Below, one piece after another: positions 41,389 to 49,880 of a DNA stretch of 64,000 bases. Each line of letters starts with the position of its first letter. The first letter of the stretch is position 1. Position numbers and translations under genes: made by a program. Source of the DNA: Pseudorhodoferax aquiterrae. Its GTDB lineage: Bacteria > Pseudomonadota > Gammaproteobacteria > Burkholderiales > Burkholderiaceae_C. The DNA lies in NCBI RefSeq assembly GCF_014652235.1, contig NZ_BMYK01000006.1:248001-312000 (forward strand). The letters run 5' to 3'. The notes below the pieces were generated by a model. The model was not told the DNA's origin and did not search any database. It was given only the letters and a program-made list of their open reading frames with translations.

Positions 41389-43587
41389 GTGAGACCATGG
41401 ATCGGACTGGCGGCCGTGCCGCTCTTGTTGCTGGGTTGCGCCAGCGGTGGCGACAGCCACAAGGACCGGCGCGCCGGGCAGGTGGAGCGCTTCGAGACCG
41501 TGTCCAGCGTCGACGCCTACAACGGCGCCACGCCGGCCGGTGCCGCCGGTCCCTACACCGTGGTGACGGGCATCGTGCACGGCAAGCTCGACCCGACCCA
41601 CCCCGACAACGCCGGCATCGTCGACCTGGACAAGGCGCCGCGCGAGGCCGACGGCCAGGTGCGCTACACGACCGACGTGGTCATCCTGCGGCCCAAGAAC
41701 GCGGCCCAGGCCCGGCGCGTGCTGTTCTACGACGTGGTCAACCGTGGCCGCAAGCTGGGGCAGGGTCTGTTCGTCGGCGGCGGCGCGCTGGCCACCGGCG
41801 CCGCGCCGGGCGCGGACTACCCCTCGCTGCTGCGCCAGGGCTACACCGTGGTCTGGAGCGGCTGGCAGGGCGACCTGGCCCAGTCGGGCAATGGCGCGGC
41901 GGCCGACCTCGGCACCGCGTTCCCGACCGCCCGCAACGCGGACGGCAGCGCCATCACCGGCCTGGTGCGCGAGGAGTACGTGCCCGACTTCGCGGGCGTG
42001 CCCAACCTGCCGCTGAATTACCCGCCCGCCTCGCTGACGGACCGCTCCGAAGTGGTGTTCACGGCGCGGCAGACCTACTACAACGCAGCCGGCCAGCAGA
42101 CCTACGATGCACCCGCTGCGCCCGTGACCGACTGGGAGTACGTGACGAACGCCAACGGCTCGGTGTCGGTGCGCTTCACCGCGCCGGCCAGCGTGCCCGA
42201 TGCCCAGGGCGGCAGCCAGCCACCGGATGCCGGCACCATCTACAACTTCACCTACCGGGCCAAGGACCCCAAGGTGCTGGGCATCGGCTTCGCGGCGGTG
42301 CGCGACCTCGTGAGCTTCCTCAGGCACGACGCGGCCGATGCGCAGGGCCACCCCAATCCCGTGGCCGACCTCAAGGCCGCGGCCTGTGCGGCCGGCAGCA
42401 ACTGCCCGGCCAATCCTTCCGGCCATTTCGACCTGGCCCTGGGCGAGGGCCTCTCGCAGTCGGGCCGCTTCCTGCGCGACTTCCTGTACCAGGGCTTCAA
42501 CAAGGACAGCGCGGGCCAACCGGTGTTCGACGGCATGATGGCGCTGATCCCGGCCGCCCGGCGCACCTGGATCAACGCGCGCTTCGCGCAGCCCGGGCGC
42601 TGGTCCAAGCAGCATGAAGACCACTTCATGGTGGGCGACCAGTTCCCGTTCGCCTACAACGTGACCACCGACCCGGTCAGCGGCGCGACCGACGGTCTGC
42701 TGCGCCGCTGCCAGCAGAGCAGCACCTGCCCCAAGATCATGCAGCTGGACGGCAGCTACGAGTGGTGGGGCGGTCGGGCCTCGCTGGTCGTGACCGATGG
42801 CGCGGGCCGCGACCTCACGCTGCCCGACAACGTGCGCTACTACCTGGTGCTGGGCACCGGCCACGGCGGCGGCGCCGGCGTTACCACGGGCGTGCTCACG
42901 CAGCCCGCTGCGGGCGCGACCTGCCGCTTCGCCAACAGCCCGGTCTCCATGGGCCAGACGCAGCGGGCGCTGGTGCCGGCGCTGGAAGCCTGGGTGCTGC
43001 GCAACACGCCGCCGCCGCCGTCCAGCCATCCCACCGTCGCGGCCGGCACGGCCGTGGCGCCCACCGCTGCGGCCATGGGCTGGCCCGATCTGTCGGCCAT
43101 CAGCGTGCCCAACGGCGCCGCCGCCACGCCGCTGGCGCTGTCAGTGCCGCTGGCGCGCCACAGCCAGCTGTTCGTGACCGACTACCGCGCGCCTGCACCC
43201 GCGGTCGACCTGGCCAGGGGCTACGCCGTGCTGGTGCCGCGGGTGGACGCCAACGGCAACGAGGTCGGTGGCCTGCGCATGCCCGAGCTGGCGGTGCCGC
43301 TCGCCACCTACACGGGCTGGAACGTGCGCGGCGCGGGCCATGCGGCCGGCGAGAGCTGCGCCTCCTCGGGCAGCGCGCTGCCGCTGGCCGTGACGGCCGC
43401 CACCCGGGCGCCGGGCGACCCGCGCGCGCCGCTGTCGGCGCTGTACGCCGGGCGGGCCGACTACCTGGCCAAGTTCGGTGCCGCGGCCGACGCGCTCGTG
43501 GCCGGCGGCTACTACACCGCGCTGGAGGCCGGCAACGCCAAGGCCGCGGCGGCCGCCGTCTCGGCCGCGCTGCTGCCGGCGCCCTGA
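41389..43587 (+). CDS. Large lipoprotein, alpha/beta-hydrolase domain protein
   Basis: A 732-residue predicted lipoprotein: the leader AAVPLLLLGCASGG has a lipobox with Cys17, placing it on a membrane surface. The long chain matches the large alpha/beta-hydrolase domain proteins of unknown function found in proteobacteria; the probable nucleophile is Ser in GEGLSQSGRFLRDFLYQG (about residue 360), with VVNRGRKLG and EWWGGRASLVVTDGAG as other landmarks. It starts with GTG, preceded by GAGGAG. It lies between the LysR gene and mdcA and has its own LysR-type promoter resembling that of mdcA, so it may release malonate or a related acid from an ester or amide; that is inference. Confidence 0.8.
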   Translation: MRPWIGLAAVPLLLLGCASGGDSHKDRRAGQVERFETVSSVDAYNGATPAGAAGPYTVVTGIVHGKLDPTHPDNAGIVDLDKAPREADGQVRYTTDVVILRPKNAAQARRVLFYDVVNRGRKLGQGLFVGGGALATGAAPGADYPSLLRQGYTVVWSGWQGDLAQSGNGAAADLGTAFPTARNADGSAITGLVREEYVPDFAGVPNLPLNYPPASLTDRSEVVFTARQTYYNAAGQQTYDAPAAPVTDWEYVTNANGSVSVRFTAPASVPDAQGGSQPPDAGTIYNFTYRAKDPKVLGIGFAAVRDLVSFLRHDAADAQGHPNPVADLKAAACAAGSNCPANPSGHFDLALGEGLSQSGRFLRDFLYQGFNKDSAGQPVFDGMMALIPAARRTWINARFAQPGRWSKQHEDHFMVGDQFPFAYNVTTDPVSGATDGLLRRCQQSSTCPKIMQLDGSYEWWGGRASLVVTDGAGRDLTLPDNVRYYLVLGTGHGGGAGVTTGVLTQPAAGATCRFANSPVSMGQTQRALVPALEAWVLRNTPPPPSSHPTVAAGTAVAPTAAAMGWPDLSAISVPNGAAATPLALSVPLARHSQLFVTDYRAPAPAVDLARGYAVLVPRVDANGNEVGGLRMPELAVPLATYTGWNVRGAGHAAGESCASSGSALPLAVTAATRAPGDPRAPLSALYAGRADYLAKFGAAADALVAGGYYTALEAGNAKAAAAAVSAALLPAP

Positions 43588-43601
43588 GATGAACCGCGCG
43601 C

Positions 43602-43671
43602 CGACCGTTCCTCCGTGCGTAACGGTCGCGGTCCGCGCTTGATTGATGGGCCGGCAGTGCGCGCGTACCGT
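43602..43671 (+). promoter_or_regulatory. mdc operon promoter with LysR operator
   Basis: CGACCGTT (43602-43609) and AACGGTCG (43621-43628) are perfect 8-bp arms separated by 11 bp, an ideal T-N11-A LysR site. TTGATG (43643-43648) and TACCGT (43666-43671) are 17 bp apart, giving a start near 43678, so the dyad is centred at about -63. The -10 is weak, as expected for an activated promoter. Confidence 0.65.
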
Positions 43672-43697
43672 CGCTCCACCCTGGCAGGAAGAGCTCG

Positions 43698-45380
43698 ATG
43701 AAACCCACCGACTGGAACACCCGCGCGCAGCAGCGCACCGCCCGCCTGGCGCGTGCCGCGCAGGCGCTGGGCCCGCAATTGCGCGGCAAGGTGGTGGCGG
43801 CGGACGCCGTCACCACGCTGCTGCAGGCCGTGCTGGAGCCCGGCGACCGGGTCTGCCTGGAAGGCAACAACCAGAAGCAGGCCGATTTCCTGGCCAAGGC
43901 CCTGGTACAGGTCGATCCCGCGCAAGTGCACGGCCTGCACATGGTGCAATCGGTGCTGGCGCTGCCCGAGCACCTGGACCTGTTCGAGAACGGCATCGCC
44001 AGCCGGCTCGACTTCAGCTTCTCGGGCCCGCAGGGCGCGCGGCTGGCGCGGCTGGCCTCCGGCGGGCGCATCGCCATCGGCGCGATCCACACCTACCTGG
44101 AACTGTTCGCGCGCTACTTCGTCGACCTCACCCCGCAGGTGGCGCTGGTGGCCGCGCACGCGGCCGATGCCCAGGGCAACCTCTACACCGGCCCGAACAC
44201 CGAGGACACGCCGGCCATCGTCGAGGCCACGGCCTTCTCGGGCGGCATCGTGGTCGCGCAGGTCAACGAACTGGTCGACGGCGCGACGACGACATTGCCG
44301 CGCATCGACATCCCGGCCGACTGGGTCGGCTTCGTCGTGCAGGCGCCCACGCCCAACTTCATCGAGCCGCTGTTCACGCGCGACCCGGCGCAGATCAGCG
44401 AGATCCAGGTGCTGATGGCCATGATGGCGATCAAGGGTATCTACGCCGAGTACGGCGTGCAGCGGCTCAACCACGGCATCGGCTTCGACACGGCGGCCAT
44501 CGAGCTGCTGCTGCCCACCTACGGCGAGCAGCTGGGCCTGAAGGGCAAGATCTGCCAACACTGGGCGCTGAACCCGCACCCGGCGCTGATCCCGGCCATC
44601 GAGGCAGGCTGGGTGCAGTCGGTGCACTCCTTCGGCTCCGAGCTGGGCATGGAGGACTACATCCGTGCCCGCTCCGACGTGTTCTTCACGGGGCCGGACG
44701 GCAGCCTGCGCAGCAACCGCGCCTTCTGCCAGGCGGCCGGCCACTACGCCTGCGACCTGTTCATCGGCTCCACGCTGCAGATGGACCTGGAAGGCAACAG
44801 CTCCACGGCCACGCTGGGCCGCATCGCGGGCTTCGGCGGCGCGCCCAACATGGGGGCGGATGCGCGCGGCCGGCGCCATGCCAGCCCGGCCTGGCTGAAG
44901 GCCGGGGCGCAGGCGCGCACGGGCCAGCGCGGCGCGGCCGGCACGCCGCGCGGGCAGAAGCTGGTCGTGCAGATGGTGGAAACCTTCCGCGAGCACATGC
45001 AGCCGGCCTTCGTCGACCGCCTGGACGCCTGGACGCTGCAGGAGCAGGCCGGCATGGCCCTGCCGCCCATCATGGTCTACGGCGAGGACGTGACGCACGT
45101 GCTGACCGAGGAAGGCATCGCGAACCTGCTGCTGTGCCGCAGCGACGAGGAACGTGAACAGGCCATCCGCGGCGTGGCCGGCTACACGCCCGTGGGCCTG
45201 GGCCGCGACAAGCGCATGGTGGAGAACCTGCGCGACCGCAAGATCGTCCAGCGTCCGCAGGACTTGGGGCTGGACCCCCGCGAAGCCACGCGCAAGCTGC
45301 TGGCCGCGCGCAGCATGCGCGACCTGGTGCGCGCATCCGGTGGGCTGTACCAGCCGCCCAAGCGGTTCCGGAACTGGTAG
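43698..45380 (+). CDS. mdcA: Malonate decarboxylase, alpha subunit (acetyl-S-ACP:malonate ACP transferase)
   Basis: A 560-residue protein of the MdcA family, which swaps acetyl for malonyl on the acyl carrier subunit. Family segments include VVAADAVTTLLQAVLEPGDR, VCLEGNNQKQADFLAKAL, GPNTEDTPAIVEATAFSGGI, a long VYGEDVTHVLTEEGIANLLL and the RDLVRASGGLYQPPKRFRNW end. It begins the operon mdcA-C-D-[Bug]-E-G-B-H. GGAAGAG lies a few bases before the ATG. Malonate is taken to acetate and CO2 in the cytoplasm. Confidence 0.95.
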   Translation: MKPTDWNTRAQQRTARLARAAQALGPQLRGKVVAADAVTTLLQAVLEPGDRVCLEGNNQKQADFLAKALVQVDPAQVHGLHMVQSVLALPEHLDLFENGIASRLDFSFSGPQGARLARLASGGRIAIGAIHTYLELFARYFVDLTPQVALVAAHAADAQGNLYTGPNTEDTPAIVEATAFSGGIVVAQVNELVDGATTTLPRIDIPADWVGFVVQAPTPNFIEPLFTRDPAQISEIQVLMAMMAIKGIYAEYGVQRLNHGIGFDTAAIELLLPTYGEQLGLKGKICQHWALNPHPALIPAIEAGWVQSVHSFGSELGMEDYIRARSDVFFTGPDGSLRSNRAFCQAAGHYACDLFIGSTLQMDLEGNSSTATLGRIAGFGGAPNMGADARGRRHASPAWLKAGAQARTGQRGAAGTPRGQKLVVQMVETFREHMQPAFVDRLDAWTLQEQAGMALPPIMVYGEDVTHVLTEEGIANLLLCRSDEEREQAIRGVAGYTPVGLGRDKRMVENLRDRKIVQRPQDLGLDPREATRKLLAARSMRDLVRASGGLYQPPKRFRNW

Positions 45381-45393
45381 GGAGAGGCAGACC

Positions 45394-45726
45394 ATGAGCG
45401 ACGTTCCTGCGGGCCTCGAAACCCTGGATTTCTCCTACACCGGCGGCCGGCCCGCGGGTGCCTTCGCCCCGGTGCTGGTCGGCGTGGTCGGCTCGGGCAA
45501 CCTGGAGGTGATGCTGGAGGCCACGCCCAACGACGACTGCAGCGTGCGCGTGGAAACCTCGGCACGCGGCTTTGCGCCGATCTGGCAGGCCGTGGTGGAC
45601 GATTTCCAGGCGCGGCATGGCCTGGCCGGCGTGCGCGTGTCCATCAACGACATGGGTGCCACGCCCGCCGTCGTGAGCCTGCGGCTGGACCAGGCCGTGG
45701 CCGCCCTGCCCAAGGAGGTTTCATGA
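45394..45726 (+). CDS. mdcC: Malonate decarboxylase, delta subunit (acyl carrier protein)
   Basis: A 110-residue acyl carrier protein. The prosthetic-group Ser is in VGVVGSGNLEVMLE (about residue 30); the 2'-(5''-phosphoribosyl)-3'-dephospho-CoA arm attached here carries acetyl and malonyl groups between subunits. It starts 13 bp after mdcA and overlaps mdcD by ATGA. MdcB and MdcG, encoded downstream, make and attach the cofactor. Confidence 0.93.
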   Translation: MSDVPAGLETLDFSYTGGRPAGAFAPVLVGVVGSGNLEVMLEATPNDDCSVRVETSARGFAPIWQAVVDDFQARHGLAGVRVSINDMGATPAVVSLRLDQAVAALPKEVS

Positions 45727-46628
45727 CCAGCTACGCCGAATGCTCGGCGCGCGAGCGCCTGGACCTGCTGCTGGACGCCGGCAGCTTCCACGAATGGCTG
45801 CCGCCGGCCGAGCGCCTGACCAGCCCGCACCTGGCGCAGCTGGGCGTGCCCTCGGCCTTCGACGACGGCGTGGCCATCGGCCGCGCCCTGCTCGATGGCC
45901 AGACGGTCTTCGTCGCCGCGCAGGAGGGCGCGTTCATGGGCGGCGGTGTCGGCGAGGTGCATGGCGCCAAGCTCGTGGGCCTGCTGCGCCGTGCGCTGCG
46001 CGACCGGCCGGCCGCGGTGCTGCTGCTGGCCGAATCGGGCGGTGTGCGCCTGCACGAAGCCAACGCCGGGCTGATCGCGGTGTCCGAGGTCATGCGCGCC
46101 GTGCTCGACGTGCGCGCCGCCGGCCTCCCGGTGGTGGTGCTGATCGGCGGCGCCAACGGCTGCTTCGGCGGCATGGGCATCGTGGCGCGCTGTGCCGACC
46201 AGATCGTCATGAGCGACGTGGGCCGGCTGGCCATGTCCGGGCCGGAGGTCATCGAGGCCTCGCATGGCGTGGACGAGTACGACGCACGCGACCGCGCGCT
46301 GGTCTGGCGCACGAGCGGCGGCAAGCACCGCTGGCTGACCGGCGACTGCGATGTGCTGGTGGAGGACGACGTGGCGGCCTTCCGTGCCGCCGCCATCGCG
46401 GCGCTGAGCGCGGCACGTCCCGTGAGCCTGCAGGCCCTGGAAGACGAGCATGCGCTGCTGGCCGGGCGCCTGGCCGCCGTGCCCGAAGCGCAATGGAACG
46501 ACGGCGTGCACGACGACGCCACCCGGCTGTGGGAGCGCCTGGGCGTGCCCGATGCGCGGCGCGTGCCCGCCCTCGACGTGGCGGCGCTGCTGGCGCTGCG
46601 CACCCTGCACGGCACCACCGCCGCCTGA
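45723..46628 (+). CDS. mdcD: Malonate decarboxylase, beta subunit
   Basis: A 301-residue subunit related to carboxyltransferase N-terminal domains. The oxyanion/acyl-binding stretches EGAFMGGGVGEVHGAKLVGL, LLLAESGGVRLHEANAG and VVVLIGGANGCFGGMGIVAR are typical of MdcD. With MdcE it removes the carboxylate of malonyl-S-ACP. Translation is coupled to mdcC. A Bug gene, not mdcE, follows after 25 bp, an unusual insertion in the operon. Confidence 0.94.
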   Translation: MTSYAECSARERLDLLLDAGSFHEWLPPAERLTSPHLAQLGVPSAFDDGVAIGRALLDGQTVFVAAQEGAFMGGGVGEVHGAKLVGLLRRALRDRPAAVLLLAESGGVRLHEANAGLIAVSEVMRAVLDVRAAGLPVVVLIGGANGCFGGMGIVARCADQIVMSDVGRLAMSGPEVIEASHGVDEYDARDRALVWRTSGGKHRWLTGDCDVLVEDDVAAFRAAAIAALSAARPVSLQALEDEHALLAGRLAAVPEAQWNDGVHDDATRLWERLGVPDARRVPALDVAALLALRTLHGTTAA

Positions 46629-46653
46629 TTTCACAACGACCGGAGACAAGACC

Positions 46654-47640
46654 ATGCACCATTTCCTCGACCGCCGCAGCCTGCTGCGCGCCGGCGCCGC
46701 CGGCCTCGCGCTGAGCGCCCTGGGCGCGCGCGCCCAGTCCGGCTGGCCCACCAAGCCCGTCACGCTGATCGTGCCGTTCCCGGCCGGCGGCGGCACGGAT
46801 GCGTTTGCGCGCCCGCTGTCGGCCCAATTCGCCAAGCAGACCGGCAAGCAGCTCATCGTGGACAACCGCGGCGGTGCCGGTGGCACGCTGGGCGCGACCA
46901 TCGCCGCGCGCGCCCAGCCCGATGGCTACACGCTGTTCATGGGCGCGATCCACCATGCCATCGCGCCCTCGGTCTACCCCAAGCTCGAGTACGACCTGCA
47001 GCGCGACTTCGTGCCGCTGGCGCTGCTGGCCGAGGTGCCGCAGGTGCTGGTGGTCAATCCCAAGCGCGTGACGGCGCCGGACTTCAAGACCTTCCTCGCG
47101 GAACTCAAGAAGAACCCCGGCAAGCTCAACTACGCCTCGGCCGGCGGCGGCACCTCGCACCACCTGGCGGGCGAGCTGTTCAAGCTGCAGACGGGCACCT
47201 TCATCACCCACATCCCCTACCGCGGCGCGGGCCCGGCGCTGCAGGACCTGATCTCGGGCAACGTCGACATGATGTTCGACGGCCTGGGCTCCTCGGCCGC
47301 GCACATCAAGGGCGGTCGCATCAAGGCCCTGATGGTGGCCGGCGCCCAGCGCAACGCTTCGCTGCCGGACGTGCCATGCGCGGCCGAGCTCGGGCTGCCC
47401 GACTACAAGGTGACGACCTGGTACGGCCTGTGGGCGCCCAAGGGCACGCCGGCCGAAGCCCAGGCGCGCATGGTCGAGGAGGTCAAAAAGGCCGGTGCGG
47501 CCGACGAGATCCGCGCGGTGTGGGCCAGCAACGGCGCGCAGTTCGGCAACCTGACGCCCGCACAGTTCGGCGACTACGTGCAGGCCGAGATCGCGCGCTG
47601 GGCCGGCGTCGTCAAGGCCGCCAACATCAAGCTCGACTGA
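46654..47640 (+). CDS. Bug/TctC-family binding protein inside the mdc operon
   Basis: A 328-residue periplasmic protein with a Tat-like leader (LDRRSLLRAGAAGLALSALG, cleavage near ARA/Q), then WPTKPVTLIVPFPAGGGTDA, VDNRGGAGGTLGATIAA, QPDGYTLFMGAIHH and IPYRGAGPALQDLISGNVD. The PFPAGG motif is canonical for Bug carboxylate binders. Its position between mdcD and mdcE (25- and 21-bp gaps) argues that it captures malonate for uptake. No TctA/TctB or MdcF/MadLM-type permease is seen here, so the membrane partner must be elsewhere. Malonate as ligand is inferred from context. Confidence 0.92.
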   Translation: MHHFLDRRSLLRAGAAGLALSALGARAQSGWPTKPVTLIVPFPAGGGTDAFARPLSAQFAKQTGKQLIVDNRGGAGGTLGATIAARAQPDGYTLFMGAIHHAIAPSVYPKLEYDLQRDFVPLALLAEVPQVLVVNPKRVTAPDFKTFLAELKKNPGKLNYASAGGGTSHHLAGELFKLQTGTFITHIPYRGAGPALQDLISGNVDMMFDGLGSSAAHIKGGRIKALMVAGAQRNASLPDVPCAAELGLPDYKVTTWYGLWAPKGTPAEAQARMVEEVKKAGAADEIRAVWASNGAQFGNLTPAQFGDYVQAEIARWAGVVKAANIKLD

Positions 47641-47661
47641 ACCCTGCATCTGGAGCCCGCC

Positions 47662-48369
47662 ATGCCGCTCGCCTGGAACGATCTCGCCACCCAACTGTTC
47701 GGCCCCGACCATGGCATCCAGGCCGAGGGCGAGTTCCTGCACGGCACGGCGCGGTTCGATGGCATGCCGATCACCGTGGTCGGCACAACGGGCCACGCGC
47801 CCATCGGCGTGGCGCTCGCGCTGGCCCAGGCGCGCGTGGTGCTGGACACCATGGCCCGGCACCCGGGCCGGCCGCTGCTGCTGTTGATCGACACCCAGGG
47901 CCAGCAATTGCGCCGGCGCGACGAGCTGCTGGGCATCAACCGCGCGATGGCGCATTTGGGGTCGGCGATCGACCTGGCGCGCCGCCGCGGCCACCGCGTG
48001 CTGGGCCTGGTCTACGACCAGGCGCTGTCGGGCGGTTTCATCACCTCGGGCCTGATCGCCGATGCCTGCTATGCGCTGCCCGAGGCCGAGATCCGTGTCA
48101 TGCGCATCCCGGCCATGGCGCGCGTGACCAAGCTGCCCGAGGCCCTGCTGACCGAGCTCTCCAAGGCCAACCCGGTGTTCGCGCCCGGCGTGGACAACTA
48201 CGTGGCCATGGGCGGGGTGCGCGCGCTCTGGCAGGGCGACCTGCGGGCTGCGTTGCGCGCGGCGATGGCCGAGACGCCGGTGGCGGATCTGCGTGCGCAG
48301 GACGGCGCAGCGCGCGGCGGGCGCCAGCTGGCCGCGGCCGTGGTGCAGAAGGTGCTGGACGCGGCATGA
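47662..48369 (+). CDS. mdcE: Malonate decarboxylase, gamma subunit
   Basis: A 235-residue subunit related to carboxyltransferase C-terminal domains. The segments EFLHGTARFDGMPITVVGTT, RPLLLLIDTQGQQLRRRDEL and VYDQALSGGFITSGLIADAC are characteristic, the last being the Gly-rich acyl-oxyanion loop. It forms the decarboxylase with MdcD, acting on malonyl-S-ACP. Its end overlaps mdcG by 4 nt. Confidence 0.94.
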   Translation: MPLAWNDLATQLFGPDHGIQAEGEFLHGTARFDGMPITVVGTTGHAPIGVALALAQARVVLDTMARHPGRPLLLLIDTQGQQLRRRDELLGINRAMAHLGSAIDLARRRGHRVLGLVYDQALSGGFITSGLIADACYALPEAEIRVMRIPAMARVTKLPEALLTELSKANPVFAPGVDNYVAMGGVRALWQGDLRAALRAAMAETPVADLRAQDGAARGGRQLAAAVVQKVLDAA

Positions 48370-49025
48370 CGGTGCTGCACCGCCACCAGCTCGTGCGCCT
48401 GACCGGTGCCGGTTGGCAGCGCGTGCTGGACGGTGCCTGGGACGCACAGGCGCAGGACTGTCTTGCGCACTGGGCACGGCAGCGGCTGCCGCTGGTCGTC
48501 ACGCGGCAGCGGCCGCAGGCCCGGGGGGCCGTCGGCCTGGGCCTGCCCGCGCCGCACCGTTGGGAGCGCCGGCGCATTGCGCTGGCCGTACCGGCGGCGC
48601 ACATCGCGCGCCGGGAATCCTTTCCCCCCGCCTGTGCACTGGCTCCGCTGCTCAGCGCCGCCCAACGCCGGCCTTGGCGCGCGCTGTGCGGCGGGCTGAA
48701 CGCCCTCGGCGTCACCGCGCGCGTCTACGGCAGCCACGGCTGGCAGTTGCTGACCGGCTTGGACCACCTGCGCCCGGGTTCGGACATCGACCTGTGCATC
48801 GCCGTCGATGGCCCCGCGCAGGCCGACGCCGTGGCCGTGCTGCTGCAGTCCTGGTCGGACGGGCTGCGGCTGGACGGTGAACTGGTCTTCGCGGGCGACC
48901 GGGCCGTCGCCTGGCGCGAATGGCTGGCCTGGCGCGCGGGCCGCACGGCCAGGGTACTGGTCAAGCGGCTGGACGGCGTGGCGCTGATCGATGCGCCGTT
49001 CTGGCTGGCCGAGGAGACGGCATGA
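48366..49025 (+). CDS. mdcG: Malonate decarboxylase holo-ACP synthase (phosphoribosyl-dephospho-CoA transferase)
   Basis: A 219-residue nucleotidyltransferase. GSDIDLCIAVDG (about residues 138-149) is the metal-binding DxD motif of this family; GSHGWQLLTGLDHL precedes it. It transfers the 2'-(5''-triphosphoribosyl)-3'-dephospho-CoA made by MdcB onto the Ser of MdcC. It overlaps both mdcE and mdcB by 4 nt (ATGA), so the three are coupled. Confidence 0.93.
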   Translation: MTVLHRHQLVRLTGAGWQRVLDGAWDAQAQDCLAHWARQRLPLVVTRQRPQARGAVGLGLPAPHRWERRRIALAVPAAHIARRESFPPACALAPLLSAAQRRPWRALCGGLNALGVTARVYGSHGWQLLTGLDHLRPGSDIDLCIAVDGPAQADAVAVLLQSWSDGLRLDGELVFAGDRAVAWREWLAWRAGRTARVLVKRLDGVALIDAPFWLAEETA

Positions 49026-49879
49026 CGGTGCAGGCGCGCCGGTGCGCCGTGCGGGCCGGCGCCACGCCGCAGGCCATCGGGCGTGCGGCCACGCTGGCGC
49101 TGTACGACGAACTCGCGCTGAGCCCCAAGCCCGGCCTCGTGACACTGGTGGACAACGGCAGCCACGCCGACATGGACGCCCGCAGCTTCGTGCGCAGCCT
49201 GTTCGCGCTGCGCGGCTACTTTCCGCGCATCGCCGCACTGGGTCAGGTTGGTGCGGGCTTCGCGGCGCTGGAGCAGTGCGGCGTCGCGGCCGAGGCGCGC
49301 ATGCTGGCGGCCACGGGCGGCGTCAACACGCACCGCGGCGCGGTCTTCCAGCTCGGCCTGTTGTGTGCCGCGGCCGGTGCCGTGGCGCAACAGGGTGCGC
49401 CGCTGCGCCCCGCAGCCGTGCGTGCGGCCCTGGTCGCGCATTGGGGCGCGGCTCTGGCCCTGCGCGCCCAGCGCGCGCCCATACTGCCCGGTGGCCGGGT
49501 GGCGCGGCGCCTGGGCCTGCGCGGCGCCGCGCACGAAGCCGCAGCCGGCTTTCCGGTGCTGTTCGACACCGCGCTGCCTGCCCTGGTGGCCGCGCAGGCG
49601 CGCGGCCTGGCGCCGCGGCTGGCCCGGCTCGACGCGCTGTTCCATGTGATCGCCGTGCTCGACGACAGCAACCTCGCGCTGCGCGGCGGCCTCGCGGGCC
49701 TGCGCCATGCCCAGGCCGTGGCGCGCGGCTTCCTGGCCGCGGGCGGTGCGGCGCAGCCCGATGCGCTGGCGCGGGCGGCCGCCATCGGCCGCGATTTCGT
49801 GGCGCGCCGCCTGTCGCCCGGCGGCGCGGCCGACACGCTGGCCGCGGCCTGCTGGCTGCAGCGCCTGGCCGATCTCTGA
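49022..49879 (+). CDS. mdcB: Triphosphoribosyl-dephospho-CoA synthase
   Basis: A 285-residue CitG/MdcB-family enzyme that joins ATP and dephospho-CoA to form the malonate decarboxylase cofactor precursor. Family motifs are clear: YDELALSPKPGLVTLVDNGS, AATGGVNTHRGAVFQLGLL, and SPGGAADTLAAACWL at the C terminus. The mdcH gene follows after 1 nt. Confidence 0.93.
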   Translation: MTVQARRCAVRAGATPQAIGRAATLALYDELALSPKPGLVTLVDNGSHADMDARSFVRSLFALRGYFPRIAALGQVGAGFAALEQCGVAAEARMLAATGGVNTHRGAVFQLGLLCAAAGAVAQQGAPLRPAAVRAALVAHWGAALALRAQRAPILPGGRVARRLGLRGAAHEAAAGFPVLFDTALPALVAAQARGLAPRLARLDALFHVIAVLDDSNLALRGGLAGLRHAQAVARGFLAAGGAAQPDALARAAAIGRDFVARRLSPGGAADTLAAACWLQRLADL

Positions 49880-49880
49880 C

